Assembly (NCBI GenBank): GCA_036268055.1
Contig: DATAUW010000018.1
Location: 124,001-188,000, forward strand
DNA from: Verrucomicrobiia bacterium
GTDB taxonomy: Bacteria > Verrucomicrobiota > Verrucomicrobiia > Limisphaerales > Pedosphaeraceae
DNA length: 64,000 nt
Direction of reading: 5' to 3'
The notes below the pieces were generated by a model. It was not told the origin of the DNA and searched no databases. It saw nothing but the letters and a program-made list of their open reading frames with translations. This document shows, piece after piece, positions 34,969 to 44,888 of this stretch; the first letter of the stretch is position 1; every line of letters starts with the position of its first letter. The position numbers were made by a program, and so were the translations under genes.

Positions 34969-36741
34969 ATGGCAAAAATGCTGCCTGCACAATTCGACAC
35001 TTCGACTGCCAGCGCAGCCGAGCGCAAATTGTTCGACTTGTTAAAAAACGATCCTGACACAAAAGACTGGATTGTATTGCACTCGCTCGGACTGTCCCGA
35101 CGGGGGAAGAAGCCATACGGAGAAATTGATTTTGTCGTGTTGATTCCTGCCGAGGGGGTTTTTTGCTTAGAAGTCAAAGGTGGACGGATTGCATGTCAGA
35201 ACGGTGAGTGGGCGACAACCAATCGTTTCGGCCAGACGGAAAAACTCAATCGCAGCCCGTTTCTTCAAGCGCGCGAAGGAATGTTCGCACTTCGTGACGC
35301 TGTCCTGAATCGCGCTCCAGCCGGTTTCCCGACAGGACTTGTCTTTGGTTATGCAGTGGTGATGCCTGACGTATCTTTTTCCGCTCAATCGCCCGAATGG
35401 GAATTATGGCAGGTGATTGACCATGACGTTTTGAAGAAATCCATTTCCGGTGCGCTTCGCCGTGTCGCTGGCGAACAACGCAAGCTCCACCCGAAAGCAC
35501 CAGCCACAGAACCAAATGCTGCCTCACTTCGCGTCCTGCAACAACTATTGAGGCCGGATTTTGAAGTCGTTGTAACGCGCGGCACGCAGATCGAGGAAAC
35601 CGAACTGCAATTGCTTCATCTCACCGAGGAGCAGTTTGTCATACTGGATACGCTTGCAGATAATGAACGCTGTCTCGTTGAAGGAGCGGCGGGCACAGGC
35701 AAAACAATGCTGGCATTGGAATACGCACGCCGTTCCGCCATCGCCGGGCGCCGCACGCTCCTGATTTGTTTTAATCGCCTGCTCGGTGACTGGCTTGATC
35801 GCCAGGTCGCTGAATCCGGGCACGCGAAAAATCTCACCGCCGGACGTTATTTCAAACTGTTGCGAGATGTCATCGTTCATTCGTCCCTCGCATCCGAATT
35901 TCAAGATCAAGAAAAAAGCGGACAAACGGCGCAGCTTTATGAAAATACTTACACTGATTACGGCAGGCTGGCCGTAGAGGAACGTAACGAGCCGTTTGAC
36001 GTGATTGTAATGGACGAGGCGCAGGATTTACTGCGCCCCGGCGTGCTCGAAGTTTTGGATTCGTGGATCAAAGGCGGGTTGGTCGCCGGATGTTGGGTAA
36101 TTTTTGGTGATTTTCAGCGCCAGGCAATTTTCAGTTCAACAACTGGTGACGAACTCAAGGGGTTGGTCAAAAAATCTGCACCCGAATCCGCCAGGGGGCG
36201 GCTTATCCTGAATTGCCGTAATACGAAAAACATCGGCGAGGAAACGGCGTTGCTGTCCGGGTTCACATCGCCACCCTATCGCATGGGACAAATCGCAGGT
36301 TTGCCGGTTGATTATCGCTATTACCAAACGGCAGAAAGTCAGAAAGCGGCTTTGGCCGAAGTTCTGAAACGGTTGCTCGCTGATGGAATCAAAGCATCGG
36401 ACATTGTGGTGATCTCGCCATTGAAACTTTCAAACTCTGGCGTGGCGGGTGTTAACGGCGGCGATTATTTTCGTGTCATCGAAATCGGCGAATTACCTGC
36501 CAAATCAAGAATTCCGGTGATACGCTTTGCCACAGCGCAGGCTTTCAAAGGAATGGAAAGCACTGTCGTCGTATTGTGTGACGTTGAGAAGATTGGTGAT
36601 GCAGAGCCGCAATCGCTACTTTATGTGGCGATGTCCCGCGCCCGGTCGCAACTCACGGTGCTTGTGCATGAACAGGCCAAACCGTCCATCAGTGAATGCG
36701 TGCGCCGCAAATTACAGGAAGGCTGGAATAAAAATCCATGA
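34969..36741 (+). CDS. NERD-domain nuclease/UvrD-like helicase
   Basis: 590 residues. N-terminal NERD domain (nuclease-related, ~1-110) with GEIDFVVLI and CLEVKGG, i.e. an E...D...E-x-K nuclease-like core. Superfamily-1 helicase follows: Walker A EGAAGTGKT (~238-246), Walker B VMDEAQDLL (~347) and, near the end, FKGMESTVVVLCDV and YVAMSRARSQLTVL. It overlaps drmA by ATGA (36738-36741) and follows drmE by one base, so it is an integral member of the operon. Such a protein is not among the five canonical DISARM class 2 genes. Confidence 0.85.
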   Translation: MAKMLPAQFDTSTASAAERKLFDLLKNDPDTKDWIVLHSLGLSRRGKKPYGEIDFVVLIPAEGVFCLEVKGGRIACQNGEWATTNRFGQTEKLNRSPFLQAREGMFALRDAVLNRAPAGFPTGLVFGYAVVMPDVSFSAQSPEWELWQVIDHDVLKKSISGALRRVAGEQRKLHPKAPATEPNAASLRVLQQLLRPDFEVVVTRGTQIEETELQLLHLTEEQFVILDTLADNERCLVEGAAGTGKTMLALEYARRSAIAGRRTLLICFNRLLGDWLDRQVAESGHAKNLTAGRYFKLLRDVIVHSSLASEFQDQEKSGQTAQLYENTYTDYGRLAVEERNEPFDVIVMDEAQDLLRPGVLEVLDSWIKGGLVAGCWVIFGDFQRQAIFSSTTGDELKGLVKKSAPESARGRLILNCRNTKNIGEETALLSGFTSPPYRMGQIAGLPVDYRYYQTAESQKAALAEVLKRLLADGIKASDIVVISPLKLSNSGVAGVNGGDYFRVIEIGELPAKSRIPVIRFATAQAFKGMESTVVVLCDVEKIGDAEPQSLLYVAMSRARSQLTVLVHEQAKPSISECVRRKLQEGWNKNP

Positions 36742-39700
36742 GCAACACCGCCCAGGTGCGTTCCGATATTGTCAGCTTTCTCCGACGCGAGCTGATCGGG
36801 CCAGACCCGCGCCCCGAACATGCACACCTAAACGTCGGCGAGGAAATTTTGCGACCTCAAGACCCTCCTCGACTCCGATATAGTGCAGGCGTCCTGTTCC
36901 CCGGCACTGCTCGGGTTGAATTGCAGGATAACGCCAGCCCTGACGAGGTCGAATCAGCCACGAGCGGTCCGCCTGAAGGGCCGGAAGATGAGGAATCCAA
37001 AGACGCGTCATCAAGCGGGGTTTCGGCTGATGCCGATAGCACGACTGAACACGAAGTCAATCGGGCCAATGAGTTTCTGCCGAGTGCGATGGGGTTGACG
37101 GCTTTGGTGCGCCTGCCGAGGCGGTTAAAAGTGACCGCGCGTGCCGGAAGTTATGAGCGAAAGGCGCAACCGGAACTTGGAAAACAGGACAAGGAAGGAA
37201 AGTGGCAGCCTCATCACTGGCGGAAACCGGTCGTCCCCGAAGCTGTGGAGATTGACTGTTCCACCTTGAATCCCACCAAGCCACTGACGAAAGAATTTCC
37301 ATTGGCGATTGATAATCCTGATTTGAAGCTTTCACTCCACATTTACAGCCGACCTTACGCACATGCCGAGGATGCCGCGAGGGATCGCATCGTCACCTTT
37401 ACCCTCATTAACCGGACACAAATGTCCGGCAACAGTCCCAAAGACAGCGAATGTTTTTTTCAGTGCGAATTTACCGTCGAGGATGCGGATGGCGGCTCAT
37501 GCTTTCTCGAATATCCTGAACGGGAAGGTCTGGAAGACGACAAAGAAGACCAGTCGCTTCGACTGCTATACCGGCATCGCAAGACTTTCGCAGTTGGTCA
37601 CGGCTGCGCAGCATTGTGGCCGGACATTGGAGCGGCGGCAGTCAACCAGATCAAAACCGACGCACTGCCCACCTACGAAATAAAACCCATCCTGCCGCGC
37701 GCGATTGCTGACCTTGAACTTTCAATGCAGCAGCTTTCAGACAAGGACGATCCGGCTGTCGCTCAAATCTGCGGACGGCTTGCCGAAGAATACAAAAAGT
37801 GGATTGAGCAACAAAACACCGCTGTGCAGGCGGCGGATTTTCCGACGGAGTATCGGCCGGCCGCCCTCAAACACCTGGAGGTTTGCCGCCAATGTCATCA
37901 GCGGATCGTTGATGGCATTGAGTTGCTGCAAACGGACGCGGACACGCGGCTGGCTTTTGCCTGGATGAACAAGGCCATGTTGGAACAACAGCTTCATTAC
38001 GACCTTGCGTCAAACCAACGCCGCACCTGGGTCGCAAATGCTGGAGTGCTTTCCCTGGAAAAGTCTTACACCCCACCCAACGCTAATAATCCACCAAAAG
38101 GCAAAGGTCTGTGGCGACCCTTCCAGCTTGCGTTCATTTTGATGAACCTTCGCTCCATCGCACAGCGCGAGAGTTCAGAGCGCGACATCGTTGACCTGAT
38201 TTGGTTTCCGACCGGCGGCGGCAAAACCGAGGCGTATCTCGGTTTGACAGCATTTACGATTTTTCGCCGCAGGTTGCTCAATGTTCACGATTCAGGAACA
38301 ACCGTGCTGATGCGCTACACATTGCGGCTGTTGACAACTCAACAGTTTCAGCGCGCAGCCTCGCTCATCTGCGCTTGTGAATTGATCCGACGAAACAACG
38401 AAGCGCGTCTTGGTGTGACGCGTATCTCGATTGGCTTATGGGTGGGACAAAGCGTAACTCCGAACAAGAACGCGGAAGCGGTGTCGGCGCTGAATACACT
38501 GCTGAAGAACGGAAAGCCAAACCCGTTTGTCATTCTGACATGCCCGTGGTGCGGAGTTGAAATGGGGGCGGTTGAGCTTGGTAATTCGTATCGCGGGAAA
38601 GGCTATCGCAAGGACGGAAATCAGGTTGTGTTCCGATGCGAAGACCCGAATTGCGAGTTTCGCGATTCGCGCGGCCTGCCATTGCTCGTTGTAGACGAAG
38701 CGATTTATGGCGAACGCCCGACACTCCTCATCGGCACAGTGGATAAATTTGCCATGCTGCCTTGGAATCCCGACGCGCGCAGATTGTTTGGCCTCGACAA
38801 TTTGATGTACGTCTCGCCCCCCGACCTCATCATCCAGGACGAACTTCATCTGATTTCGGGTGCGCTCGGTTCAATGGTTGGGATGTATGAGGGTGCAATT
38901 GATGCACTTTGCCGCCACGAACATAACGGCAAGCGGTTGCCTGCCAAAATTGTTGCGTCCACTGCGACGATTTGCCGCGCTCCGCAGCAGGTTCACTCAC
39001 TTTACGCACGGGACGTGTTTCTGTTTCCGCCGCAGGGATTGCGGGCGGGCGATTCATTCTTTGCCGAGGAAGTCAAAGAACGCGAAGGCAGACTTTATGT
39101 GGGCGTTTTTGGTTCGGCCCTTTCGTCTCATGTGACCGCGCAAGTCCGCGTGATGTCGGCCTTGCTTCAAGCTGTCAAATGTGTTCCTGCGCCGTCGCCC
39201 GATGCGCTCAATCCTTATTGGACGCTCATGGCTTACTTCAACAGTCTGCGCGAACTCGGTCATGCCGCCACACTCATCCGTGCTGACATTCGCGAACATC
39301 TCAACGCCGTCTGGGACAGACTGAACATCCGCAAACCGGCAAAAGAATCGAACAACCCGGATTTGCGACGATTCATCAATCGAGATTTGGAACTGACGAG
39401 CCGTATTCAAAGCAGCGAAATTACGAACGTACTGCAACAACTTTTCAATCCGTATCCGGGCACGGACGAGCGACACCCCGTTGACGTCTGTCTTGCCACG
39501 AACATGATTCAGGTCGGTCTTGATGTGCCGCGCCTTGGTTTGATGACCGTGGTGGGGCAGCCGAAAACCACTTCGGAATACATTCAAGCCACGAGCCGTG
39601 TCGGTCGTGATGTGAAAGGACCGGGGCTGGTTGTGACGGTGTTCAATCCAGGCAAGCCCCGCGACCGTTCGCATTTTGAACATTTTCGTTCATACCATCA

Positions 39701-40142
39701 AAGCATTTACCGCTGGGTCGAGCCTACGAGTGTTACACCGTTCGCCGTGCCGGTGCGCGAGCGTGCATTGCACGCGCAGCTTGTGACACTGGCGCGCTAT
39801 TGGGGCGATAAGGCAATGCGCGAAAATCCCAACCCGCCCCCGAATGATCCACTATTCAAACGGATTCGTGACATTCTGATTCACCGCATCGAACAAGTGG
39901 ATGCAGGTGAAAGCGCCGCCGCTGATTTAATGCTCACAGAACTGATCGAACGCTGGCGTCGGATTCAACCGCCGATTTACGGACACTTTGGTTCGCCACC
40001 ACAAGAGACGCCCTTGATGTATCCGAGCGGCACAGAGCCACGCGCCATTTGGGCGAACCGTTCCAAAGCTACGCCGTCCTCGATGCGCAATGTAGACTCC
40101 GGTTGCGACGCCGAGGTCATCTCTCAATTTCAACAACCCTGA
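36738..40142 (+). CDS. drmA: DISARM DrmA-like helicase
   Basis: 1134 residues. Superfamily-2-type helicase motifs: Walker A WFPTGGGKTEAYL (~490), motif II as DELH in IIQDELHLISG (~700), STATICRAP (III), CLATNMIQVGLDVPRLG (V) and QATSRVGRD (VI). The C-terminal segment FEHFRSYHQSIYRWVEPTSVTPF is characteristic of DrmA. Starts inside the stop of the preceding gene and is followed four bases later by drmB. DrmA is an ATP-dependent translocase that acts with DrmB on incoming DNA. Confidence 0.9.
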   Translation: MSNTAQVRSDIVSFLRRELIGPDPRPEHAHLNVGEEILRPQDPPRLRYSAGVLFPGTARVELQDNASPDEVESATSGPPEGPEDEESKDASSSGVSADADSTTEHEVNRANEFLPSAMGLTALVRLPRRLKVTARAGSYERKAQPELGKQDKEGKWQPHHWRKPVVPEAVEIDCSTLNPTKPLTKEFPLAIDNPDLKLSLHIYSRPYAHAEDAARDRIVTFTLINRTQMSGNSPKDSECFFQCEFTVEDADGGSCFLEYPEREGLEDDKEDQSLRLLYRHRKTFAVGHGCAALWPDIGAAAVNQIKTDALPTYEIKPILPRAIADLELSMQQLSDKDDPAVAQICGRLAEEYKKWIEQQNTAVQAADFPTEYRPAALKHLEVCRQCHQRIVDGIELLQTDADTRLAFAWMNKAMLEQQLHYDLASNQRRTWVANAGVLSLEKSYTPPNANNPPKGKGLWRPFQLAFILMNLRSIAQRESSERDIVDLIWFPTGGGKTEAYLGLTAFTIFRRRLLNVHDSGTTVLMRYTLRLLTTQQFQRAASLICACELIRRNNEARLGVTRISIGLWVGQSVTPNKNAEAVSALNTLLKNGKPNPFVILTCPWCGVEMGAVELGNSYRGKGYRKDGNQVVFRCEDPNCEFRDSRGLPLLVVDEAIYGERPTLLIGTVDKFAMLPWNPDARRLFGLDNLMYVSPPDLIIQDELHLISGALGSMVGMYEGAIDALCRHEHNGKRLPAKIVASTATICRAPQQVHSLYARDVFLFPPQGLRAGDSFFAEEVKEREGRLYVGVFGSALSSHVTAQVRVMSALLQAVKCVPAPSPDALNPYWTLMAYFNSLRELGHAATLIRADIREHLNAVWDRLNIRKPAKESNNPDLRRFINRDLELTSRIQSSEITNVLQQLFNPYPGTDERHPVDVCLATNMIQVGLDVPRLGLMTVVGQPKTTSEYIQATSRVGRDVKGPGLVVTVFNPGKPRDRSHFEHFRSYHQSIYRWVEPTSVTPFAVPVRERALHAQLVTLARYWGDKAMRENPNPPPNDPLFKRIRDILIHRIEQVDAGESAAADLMLTELIERWRRIQPPIYGHFGSPPQETPLMYPSGTEPRAIWANRSKATPSSMRNVDSGCDAEVISQFQQP

Positions 40143-40145
40143 ACC

Positions 40146-42035
40146 ATGCCAGCCTTCAAACCCATCCGCCGCAGTCAGCTAATCTCTCCATTCGGCATCG
40201 GAGCGATGGTGGATTTTCCGAAGGACGAATCCCTCATGCCTGCTGGTCTTGATGCCTGGCCGCGCGCAAAGGAGGAATGCCCGCCCGAATCGGGCTGGCT
40301 AATCCGCGAAGAACGTCTTGAAGCGCGTCTGAGCAGGCCAGGGCAACCCATCACTCACTTTCGGATGCCGCCAGATCATCGTGAGCCGGATGGCGGCGCG
40401 CAATTTGCGAATCAGAATGTGCCGTTCGTGCGCTTCCCGCGCTGGCAGTATTGTCATCATTGCGGTGGGATGGAAATGCTTTCGCCATTTTCATCCACAC
40501 GCCAGCGATGCAGTGGCCGACCATACGAGCATCAAAGTTGTGAAAAAAGAGTGCCGAACCGGCGACCTTTTCTGATTCCGGTCCGCTTCCTTGCCGTTTG
40601 TGACTTGGGACACGTTCAGGATTTTCCATTCATGGAGTGGGTGCATCGGGACACGCCACCCAGCGCAGATTGCAGGCTTCGTCTCCGAGCGGGTCGTTCA
40701 TCGGCAGGACTGTCAGGCATCACCATTGAGTGTTCCTGTAAGCAGAAGCGCAGTCTGGGTGACGTGTTTCGATTTGATGATAAAACAGGAGGGCCGCTTT
40801 CGACGCAAATCAACTCGCTCTGTAAAGGACTGCGCCCCTGGCTGGGCGACATGGATGCGGGGAGCACGCCGTGCGGCCACCACCTTCGCGTTCTTCAACG
40901 CGGAGCGAGCAACGTCTATTTTTCGCACATCGTCAGTTCGATCTATCTGCCTCTTTGGGCGGAGGAAATCAGCGGGGACATCACAGCCGTGCTGGAACAG
41001 CCACATTTCTGGGCGCTTTTCCAACAAAGAACTGTGGGCGGGAAAATTGATCCGATTGTCTGTCAGACCGTGGCAAGTATTACGGGCGTAGATTCCGCCA
41101 AACTGGGAATTGCAGCTGAACGCAAACTCCAAGGCGGCATAGAAGCGCGCGCATCCAGCGCCACCGGAGATGAAGAAGATTTCCGCCGTTCAGAGTATCA
41201 GGCCATCTGCGACGGGAAAGTCGGCCCTCAAAGCGAACTTTACGTTGAATGCGCAAAACTCACGGACTACGAGCCGGACGTCACAAAATTCTTCTCACGC
41301 ATCCGGCTTGTCCATAAACTCCGCGAAACTCGCGCGCTCGCTGGTTTCACCAGAATTCTTCCTCCCGACGGTAATCTGGCCAGCGACCGCCTCCAAGGAC
41401 TCAAGCTCGACCAGCAAATTGACTGGCTGCCGGCCATCAAGGTTTATGGAGAGGGAATCTTTCTGGAGGTCAATCCGGATGAAATTACAAAATGGATAGC
41501 AACCGTGCCAAGCTTGCGCCCAGAATTTGTCCGACTCGTTGCCCATTACAACGCGGCGCGCACGGCACGACTTCAACCGAATCGCAACATCACCGCAAAG
41601 TTCATGCTGCTTCACACACTGGCTCACGTGCTCATCAACCAATTGAGTTTTGATTGTGGCTACGGCAGTGCGTCACTCCGTGAGCGCCTTTACTGCGATT
41701 TCAGCGATCCTTCCCGGCCAATGCACGGATTTCTGATCTACACCGCGTCCGGCGACTCCGAGGGTACAATGGGCGGATTAGTGCGACAGGGAAAACCAGG
41801 GCGACTCGAAACCACACTTCGACGGGCGCTCAAGCATGCAGCATGGTGTTCTTCCGACCCTGTATGTATCGAGAGCAAAGGCCAAGGGTCTGATAACTCT
41901 AATCTCGCCGCCTGTCATGGGTGTTGCCTTTTGCCCGAAACCTCATGCGAAGAAGGCAATCGGCTTCTTGATCGCGCTCTGTTGATTGGCACTCCCAACC
42001 AACCGGCTCTGGGATTTTTTAGCAAACTGCTTTAG
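40146..42035 (+). CDS. drmB: DISARM DrmB-like DUF1998 protein
   Basis: 629 residues. Cysteine pairs likely to hold zinc: YCHHCGGM, later CDLGH, and C-terminally LAACHGCCLLPETSCEEGNRLLDR. DUF1998 landmarks: PFVRFPRWQYC, and MLLHTLAHVLINQLSFDCGYGSASLRERLY. Partner of DrmA in the DISARM core complex. Immediate neighbours drmA (4 bases upstream) and vsr (5 bases downstream) show one operon. Confidence 0.9.
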   Translation: MPAFKPIRRSQLISPFGIGAMVDFPKDESLMPAGLDAWPRAKEECPPESGWLIREERLEARLSRPGQPITHFRMPPDHREPDGGAQFANQNVPFVRFPRWQYCHHCGGMEMLSPFSSTRQRCSGRPYEHQSCEKRVPNRRPFLIPVRFLAVCDLGHVQDFPFMEWVHRDTPPSADCRLRLRAGRSSAGLSGITIECSCKQKRSLGDVFRFDDKTGGPLSTQINSLCKGLRPWLGDMDAGSTPCGHHLRVLQRGASNVYFSHIVSSIYLPLWAEEISGDITAVLEQPHFWALFQQRTVGGKIDPIVCQTVASITGVDSAKLGIAAERKLQGGIEARASSATGDEEDFRRSEYQAICDGKVGPQSELYVECAKLTDYEPDVTKFFSRIRLVHKLRETRALAGFTRILPPDGNLASDRLQGLKLDQQIDWLPAIKVYGEGIFLEVNPDEITKWIATVPSLRPEFVRLVAHYNAARTARLQPNRNITAKFMLLHTLAHVLINQLSFDCGYGSASLRERLYCDFSDPSRPMHGFLIYTASGDSEGTMGGLVRQGKPGRLETTLRRALKHAAWCSSDPVCIESKGQGSDNSNLAACHGCCLLPETSCEEGNRLLDRALLIGTPNQPALGFFSKLL

Positions 42036-42039
42036 GACG

Positions 42040-42453
42040 ATGGCTGACGTTTTCACCAAAGCCAAACGCTCGCAAGTCATGTCCTGCATTCGTGGGCGTG
42101 GAAACAAGGAAACCGAAATCGCGCTGGCTCGACTGCTCCGGCAAAATCGGATTCATGGCTGGAGGCGACATTTTTGTATATTCGGCAGACCGGACTTCGC
42201 TTTTCCAAAACAAAAACTAGCAATGTTTGTTGACGGCTGTTTCTGGCACGCCTGCCCGAAACATTTCAACATGCCGGTTAACAATCGGGCATTCTGGAAG
42301 AAAAAACTCACAGCAAATAAACTCCGCGACAAACTGGTCGCAAGAACACTCCGCTCCCAAGGTTGGCGGGTGCTGCGGATTTGGGAGCACGACCTTGTGC
42401 GTAAAAAAATTTCAAGACTTCCGCCACGCATTTTACGCTCGCTGAGAAAATAG
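42040..42453 (+). CDS. Vsr-type DNA mismatch endonuclease
   Basis: Start ATG 42040; 137 residues, the normal Vsr length. Family signature: DVFTKAKRSQVMSCIRGRGNKETE, FGRPDFAFPKQKLAMFVDGCFWHACPKH and a C-terminal RVLRIWEHDL. Vsr nicks near T-G mismatches that arise from deamination of 5-methylcytosine. Its presence with a cytosine-5 methyltransferase fits repair of methylation-induced damage. It replaces DrmC at the end of this operon. Confidence 0.9.
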   Translation: MADVFTKAKRSQVMSCIRGRGNKETEIALARLLRQNRIHGWRRHFCIFGRPDFAFPKQKLAMFVDGCFWHACPKHFNMPVNNRAFWKKKLTANKLRDKLVARTLRSQGWRVLRIWEHDLVRKKISRLPPRILRSLRK

Positions 42454-42857
42454 CAAAACCATCCGCGCTGGCGAGTGCGGGCGATTGACTCCGCTCATTT
42501 CGCTGCGTCAATCCACCGCACACGCCGCGACGGTTGTGGTTCACCGGCGGTCCGTGCGGCGTCCCGTCGCGTTCGACGGAAAAGCTATACGCTTGTTCCT
42601 CCAGCCGCTCTGTCCAGCCGCACCGACCGCATTTCAATTTTTCATGACACGACGCATGAAACTCGTGTATATGAAGCAAATTCAATCGTGTATTGCCAGA
42701 TGGCTCAAACGGGGGATCAACCAGCAAGCTTGCGAAAGCTTGCCTAAAATACGCGGGGAGCTACGATTCCCGCCATTATGCATAGCAGAGGCTTTTTCCG
42801 GCCAGAACGCACGAACATACCCACCCGAGAAATCATCGCCCAATCATTCGAGAAGGA
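42454..42857. other. Gene-poor gap holding a possible decayed gene on the minus strand
   Basis: 400 bases between the DISARM and ABC operons. The minus strand carries a reading frame of Cys/Gly text (EFHASCHEKLKCGRCGWTERLEE... RRGVCGGLTQRNERSQSPALASADG), reminiscent of relics seen at island junctions in environmental genomes. It lacks a convincing start and overlaps the vsr 3' end. A short inverted text AGCTTGCGAAAGCTTGC is near 42727-42745. I see no promoter with confidence. Confidence 0.35.
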
Positions 42858-42875
42858 GTGATTGGGAATTTAGCC

Positions 42876-44885
42876 ATGGCCAACACAATCATTCGATTTC
42901 CGGTCCTGAAGCGACTCAAAGTTTCAGGGTACCAACTGTTCCCCGGGACCGACGGGAAAGGCATAGACCACACTTTTGAGGGCGGCGTTACCGTGGTCGT
43001 CGGCATCAATGGGCTGGGAAAAACGACCATGCTGAATATCATCCTCCGGTCGCTCCTCGGGTTCAACGAGCCGGCCAAGTTTGATCCTTACGACCCGGCG
43101 GCGGGTTCACATAAGATGGTGGAGAAAGAGACGGAATATTTTTCTTCCCGAACCACCAATCTGGCCAAGGATGCGCGCGTTGAAGCTGAGTTCGCCTTTG
43201 GCTCCGACCGGTTAAAGATCATTCGGCATTTGGATACCCTCGCCATTGAAGGACTCTTCCTGAATGATAAACCCATTACCGGTGAGCAGGATGAGTTGCA
43301 ACACGAGATTGTGAAAGCCTCGGGGTTGGCGACGCTCTATGACTTCTTTTATGTCGTCCGTTCCTTTACATTTTTCCTCGAAGACAAGGTGTCTTTAATC
43401 TGGAACCCGAGTGGCCAGTTTGAAATTTTTCGCATCCTCTTCTTCGATCCTACCAAGGCCAAGGAATTCGCCGAGTTGGCGGACAAGATTAAAAGAAAAG
43501 ATAGCCGATACCGTAACCTGCGGGTTTATTACAACAAGGCCATGGAGGAGTTGAAACGGACCGAGGCTCGCACGGGAAACAAATCAACCGCGACGGAGGA
43601 GTTGCGACTCAAGCGTGTTGACGTCAACCAGCTTGAAGAGTCGGATGCAGATGTCCGCCGAAAACTGGAAAAAGCATTGCTGGGCCGGACCATGATTTTG
43701 GAGCAGATTCAGAAGACCCGCCTTGAGCTGGAAGAGGATCGCCGCCAACAGGAGGGGCTATTGGATAGCTTTTTCTCCCGAGCGTTTCCCGACCTGCCAG
43801 CGATTGTATCCAACATTCTGAACCACCTAGATGGTGATCATGGGTGCCTGGTCTGCGGAACCGCCAACCCAAAAAAAAGGCATAAGTTCCGCGATTTGGC
43901 AAAACAGGGTGTTTGTCCATTCTGCGAAACAAATAATATCCGAACCGAAAAGGTCGGAGCTTTGACCGCTCGTGCCGAAGGCGAAATTAATGAAATTGAA
44001 ACCCGGCTACAGGGCAAAAGAAAGAACCTGTCCGCCCTGGAGGCAGGGCTGACAAAGTCGATTGAACTGGTTGATGCCTTGCACGAAGAACGTGCTACTA
44101 TTAGTTCCAGACTGATCGCCGCCCAGGGTGAACTGGAGCAGTTAGAAGCAAAACTGCCTCCATCGCAGGAGGAGTTGGATAAGAAGCGGAAGCAACTCGA
44201 TAGCGAGTTGCGGGAGATGAAAAATCTCCGCCTGGAAATCGTAAAGGAAACCAAACGCTACTCAACCCTATTGGGCGAGGGCCGGAAAAACATCGAGCGA
44301 CTGGCCACCAAATTGACCAAGAGTTTCCAGTTCTACGCGGGCGCGTTTCTCGCTGAAAAATGTAATCTATCCTATCGCGAGGAAAAGCGCCGTTTGGGTG
44401 AGGAAGGAGAATTGTTAAGCTATCCCAATTTTCATGTGAACATGACCTCGGCGGTTTCGCCCAAAATGGGGACGCCTCGGAAGGAGGATACGCAGGTGTC
44501 CGAATCCCAAAAGGAATTTGTCGATCTTGCATTTCGTATGGCCCTGTTTGACGCCGTGCGGCAACCCAAGGATGGCGTCATGCTGGTGATTGAAACGCCG
44601 GAAGCCAGCCTTGACAGCATATTCGTGAAAAAAGCCGGGGATTTGCTTCGCAAATTTGGTGAAGATGGCAAGGGCGAGCCAAATGTGATTATTGCTTCAT
44701 GTAATCTGAACGGCACCGATATCGTGCGGTCCTTGTTGGGGGTTGACGCCTTGGGTAAGGAGGCTGTTAAAAAAGAAGTCCAAAAAAAAATTATCAACCT
44801 GCTGAAACTGGCCGCCCCCAATGCCGCAGTCAGGGAAGATGGCAAAACCTATCAGGCAGAGCTGGACAAGGCCTTGTCAAAATAG
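42876..44885 (+). CDS. Rad50/SMC-like ABC ATPase, ABC-3C/Lamassu-type
   Basis: Start taken at ATG 42876; GTG 42858 is an alternative and AGAAGGA lies just before it. ~669 residues. Walker A GINGLGKTTM (~43-52), coiled-coil arms (~200-310 and ~370-450), and in the hinge position two CxxC pairs (CLVC ~324-327 and CPFC ~347-350) that look like a zinc element. Distal ABC signature SESQKEFVDLAF and Walker B MLVIETPEASLD. A closely packed middle protein and nuclease follow (gaps of 3 and 2 bases). Resembles the ATPase of ABC three-component/Lamassu systems. Confidence 0.8.
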   Translation: MANTIIRFPVLKRLKVSGYQLFPGTDGKGIDHTFEGGVTVVVGINGLGKTTMLNIILRSLLGFNEPAKFDPYDPAAGSHKMVEKETEYFSSRTTNLAKDARVEAEFAFGSDRLKIIRHLDTLAIEGLFLNDKPITGEQDELQHEIVKASGLATLYDFFYVVRSFTFFLEDKVSLIWNPSGQFEIFRILFFDPTKAKEFAELADKIKRKDSRYRNLRVYYNKAMEELKRTEARTGNKSTATEELRLKRVDVNQLEESDADVRRKLEKALLGRTMILEQIQKTRLELEEDRRQQEGLLDSFFSRAFPDLPAIVSNILNHLDGDHGCLVCGTANPKKRHKFRDLAKQGVCPFCETNNIRTEKVGALTARAEGEINEIETRLQGKRKNLSALEAGLTKSIELVDALHEERATISSRLIAAQGELEQLEAKLPPSQEELDKKRKQLDSELREMKNLRLEIVKETKRYSTLLGEGRKNIERLATKLTKSFQFYAGAFLAEKCNLSYREEKRRLGEEGELLSYPNFHVNMTSAVSPKMGTPRKEDTQVSESQKEFVDLAFRMALFDAVRQPKDGVMLVIETPEASLDSIFVKKAGDLLRKFGEDGKGEPNVIIASCNLNGTDIVRSLLGVDALGKEAVKKEVQKKIINLLKLAAPNAAVREDGKTYQAELDKALSK

Positions 44886-44888
44886 CCG

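Noticed and set aside
42308-42727. Minus-strand frame overlapping the vsr 3' end as a gene
   Set aside because: No convincing start or family match; kept only as a possible relic.
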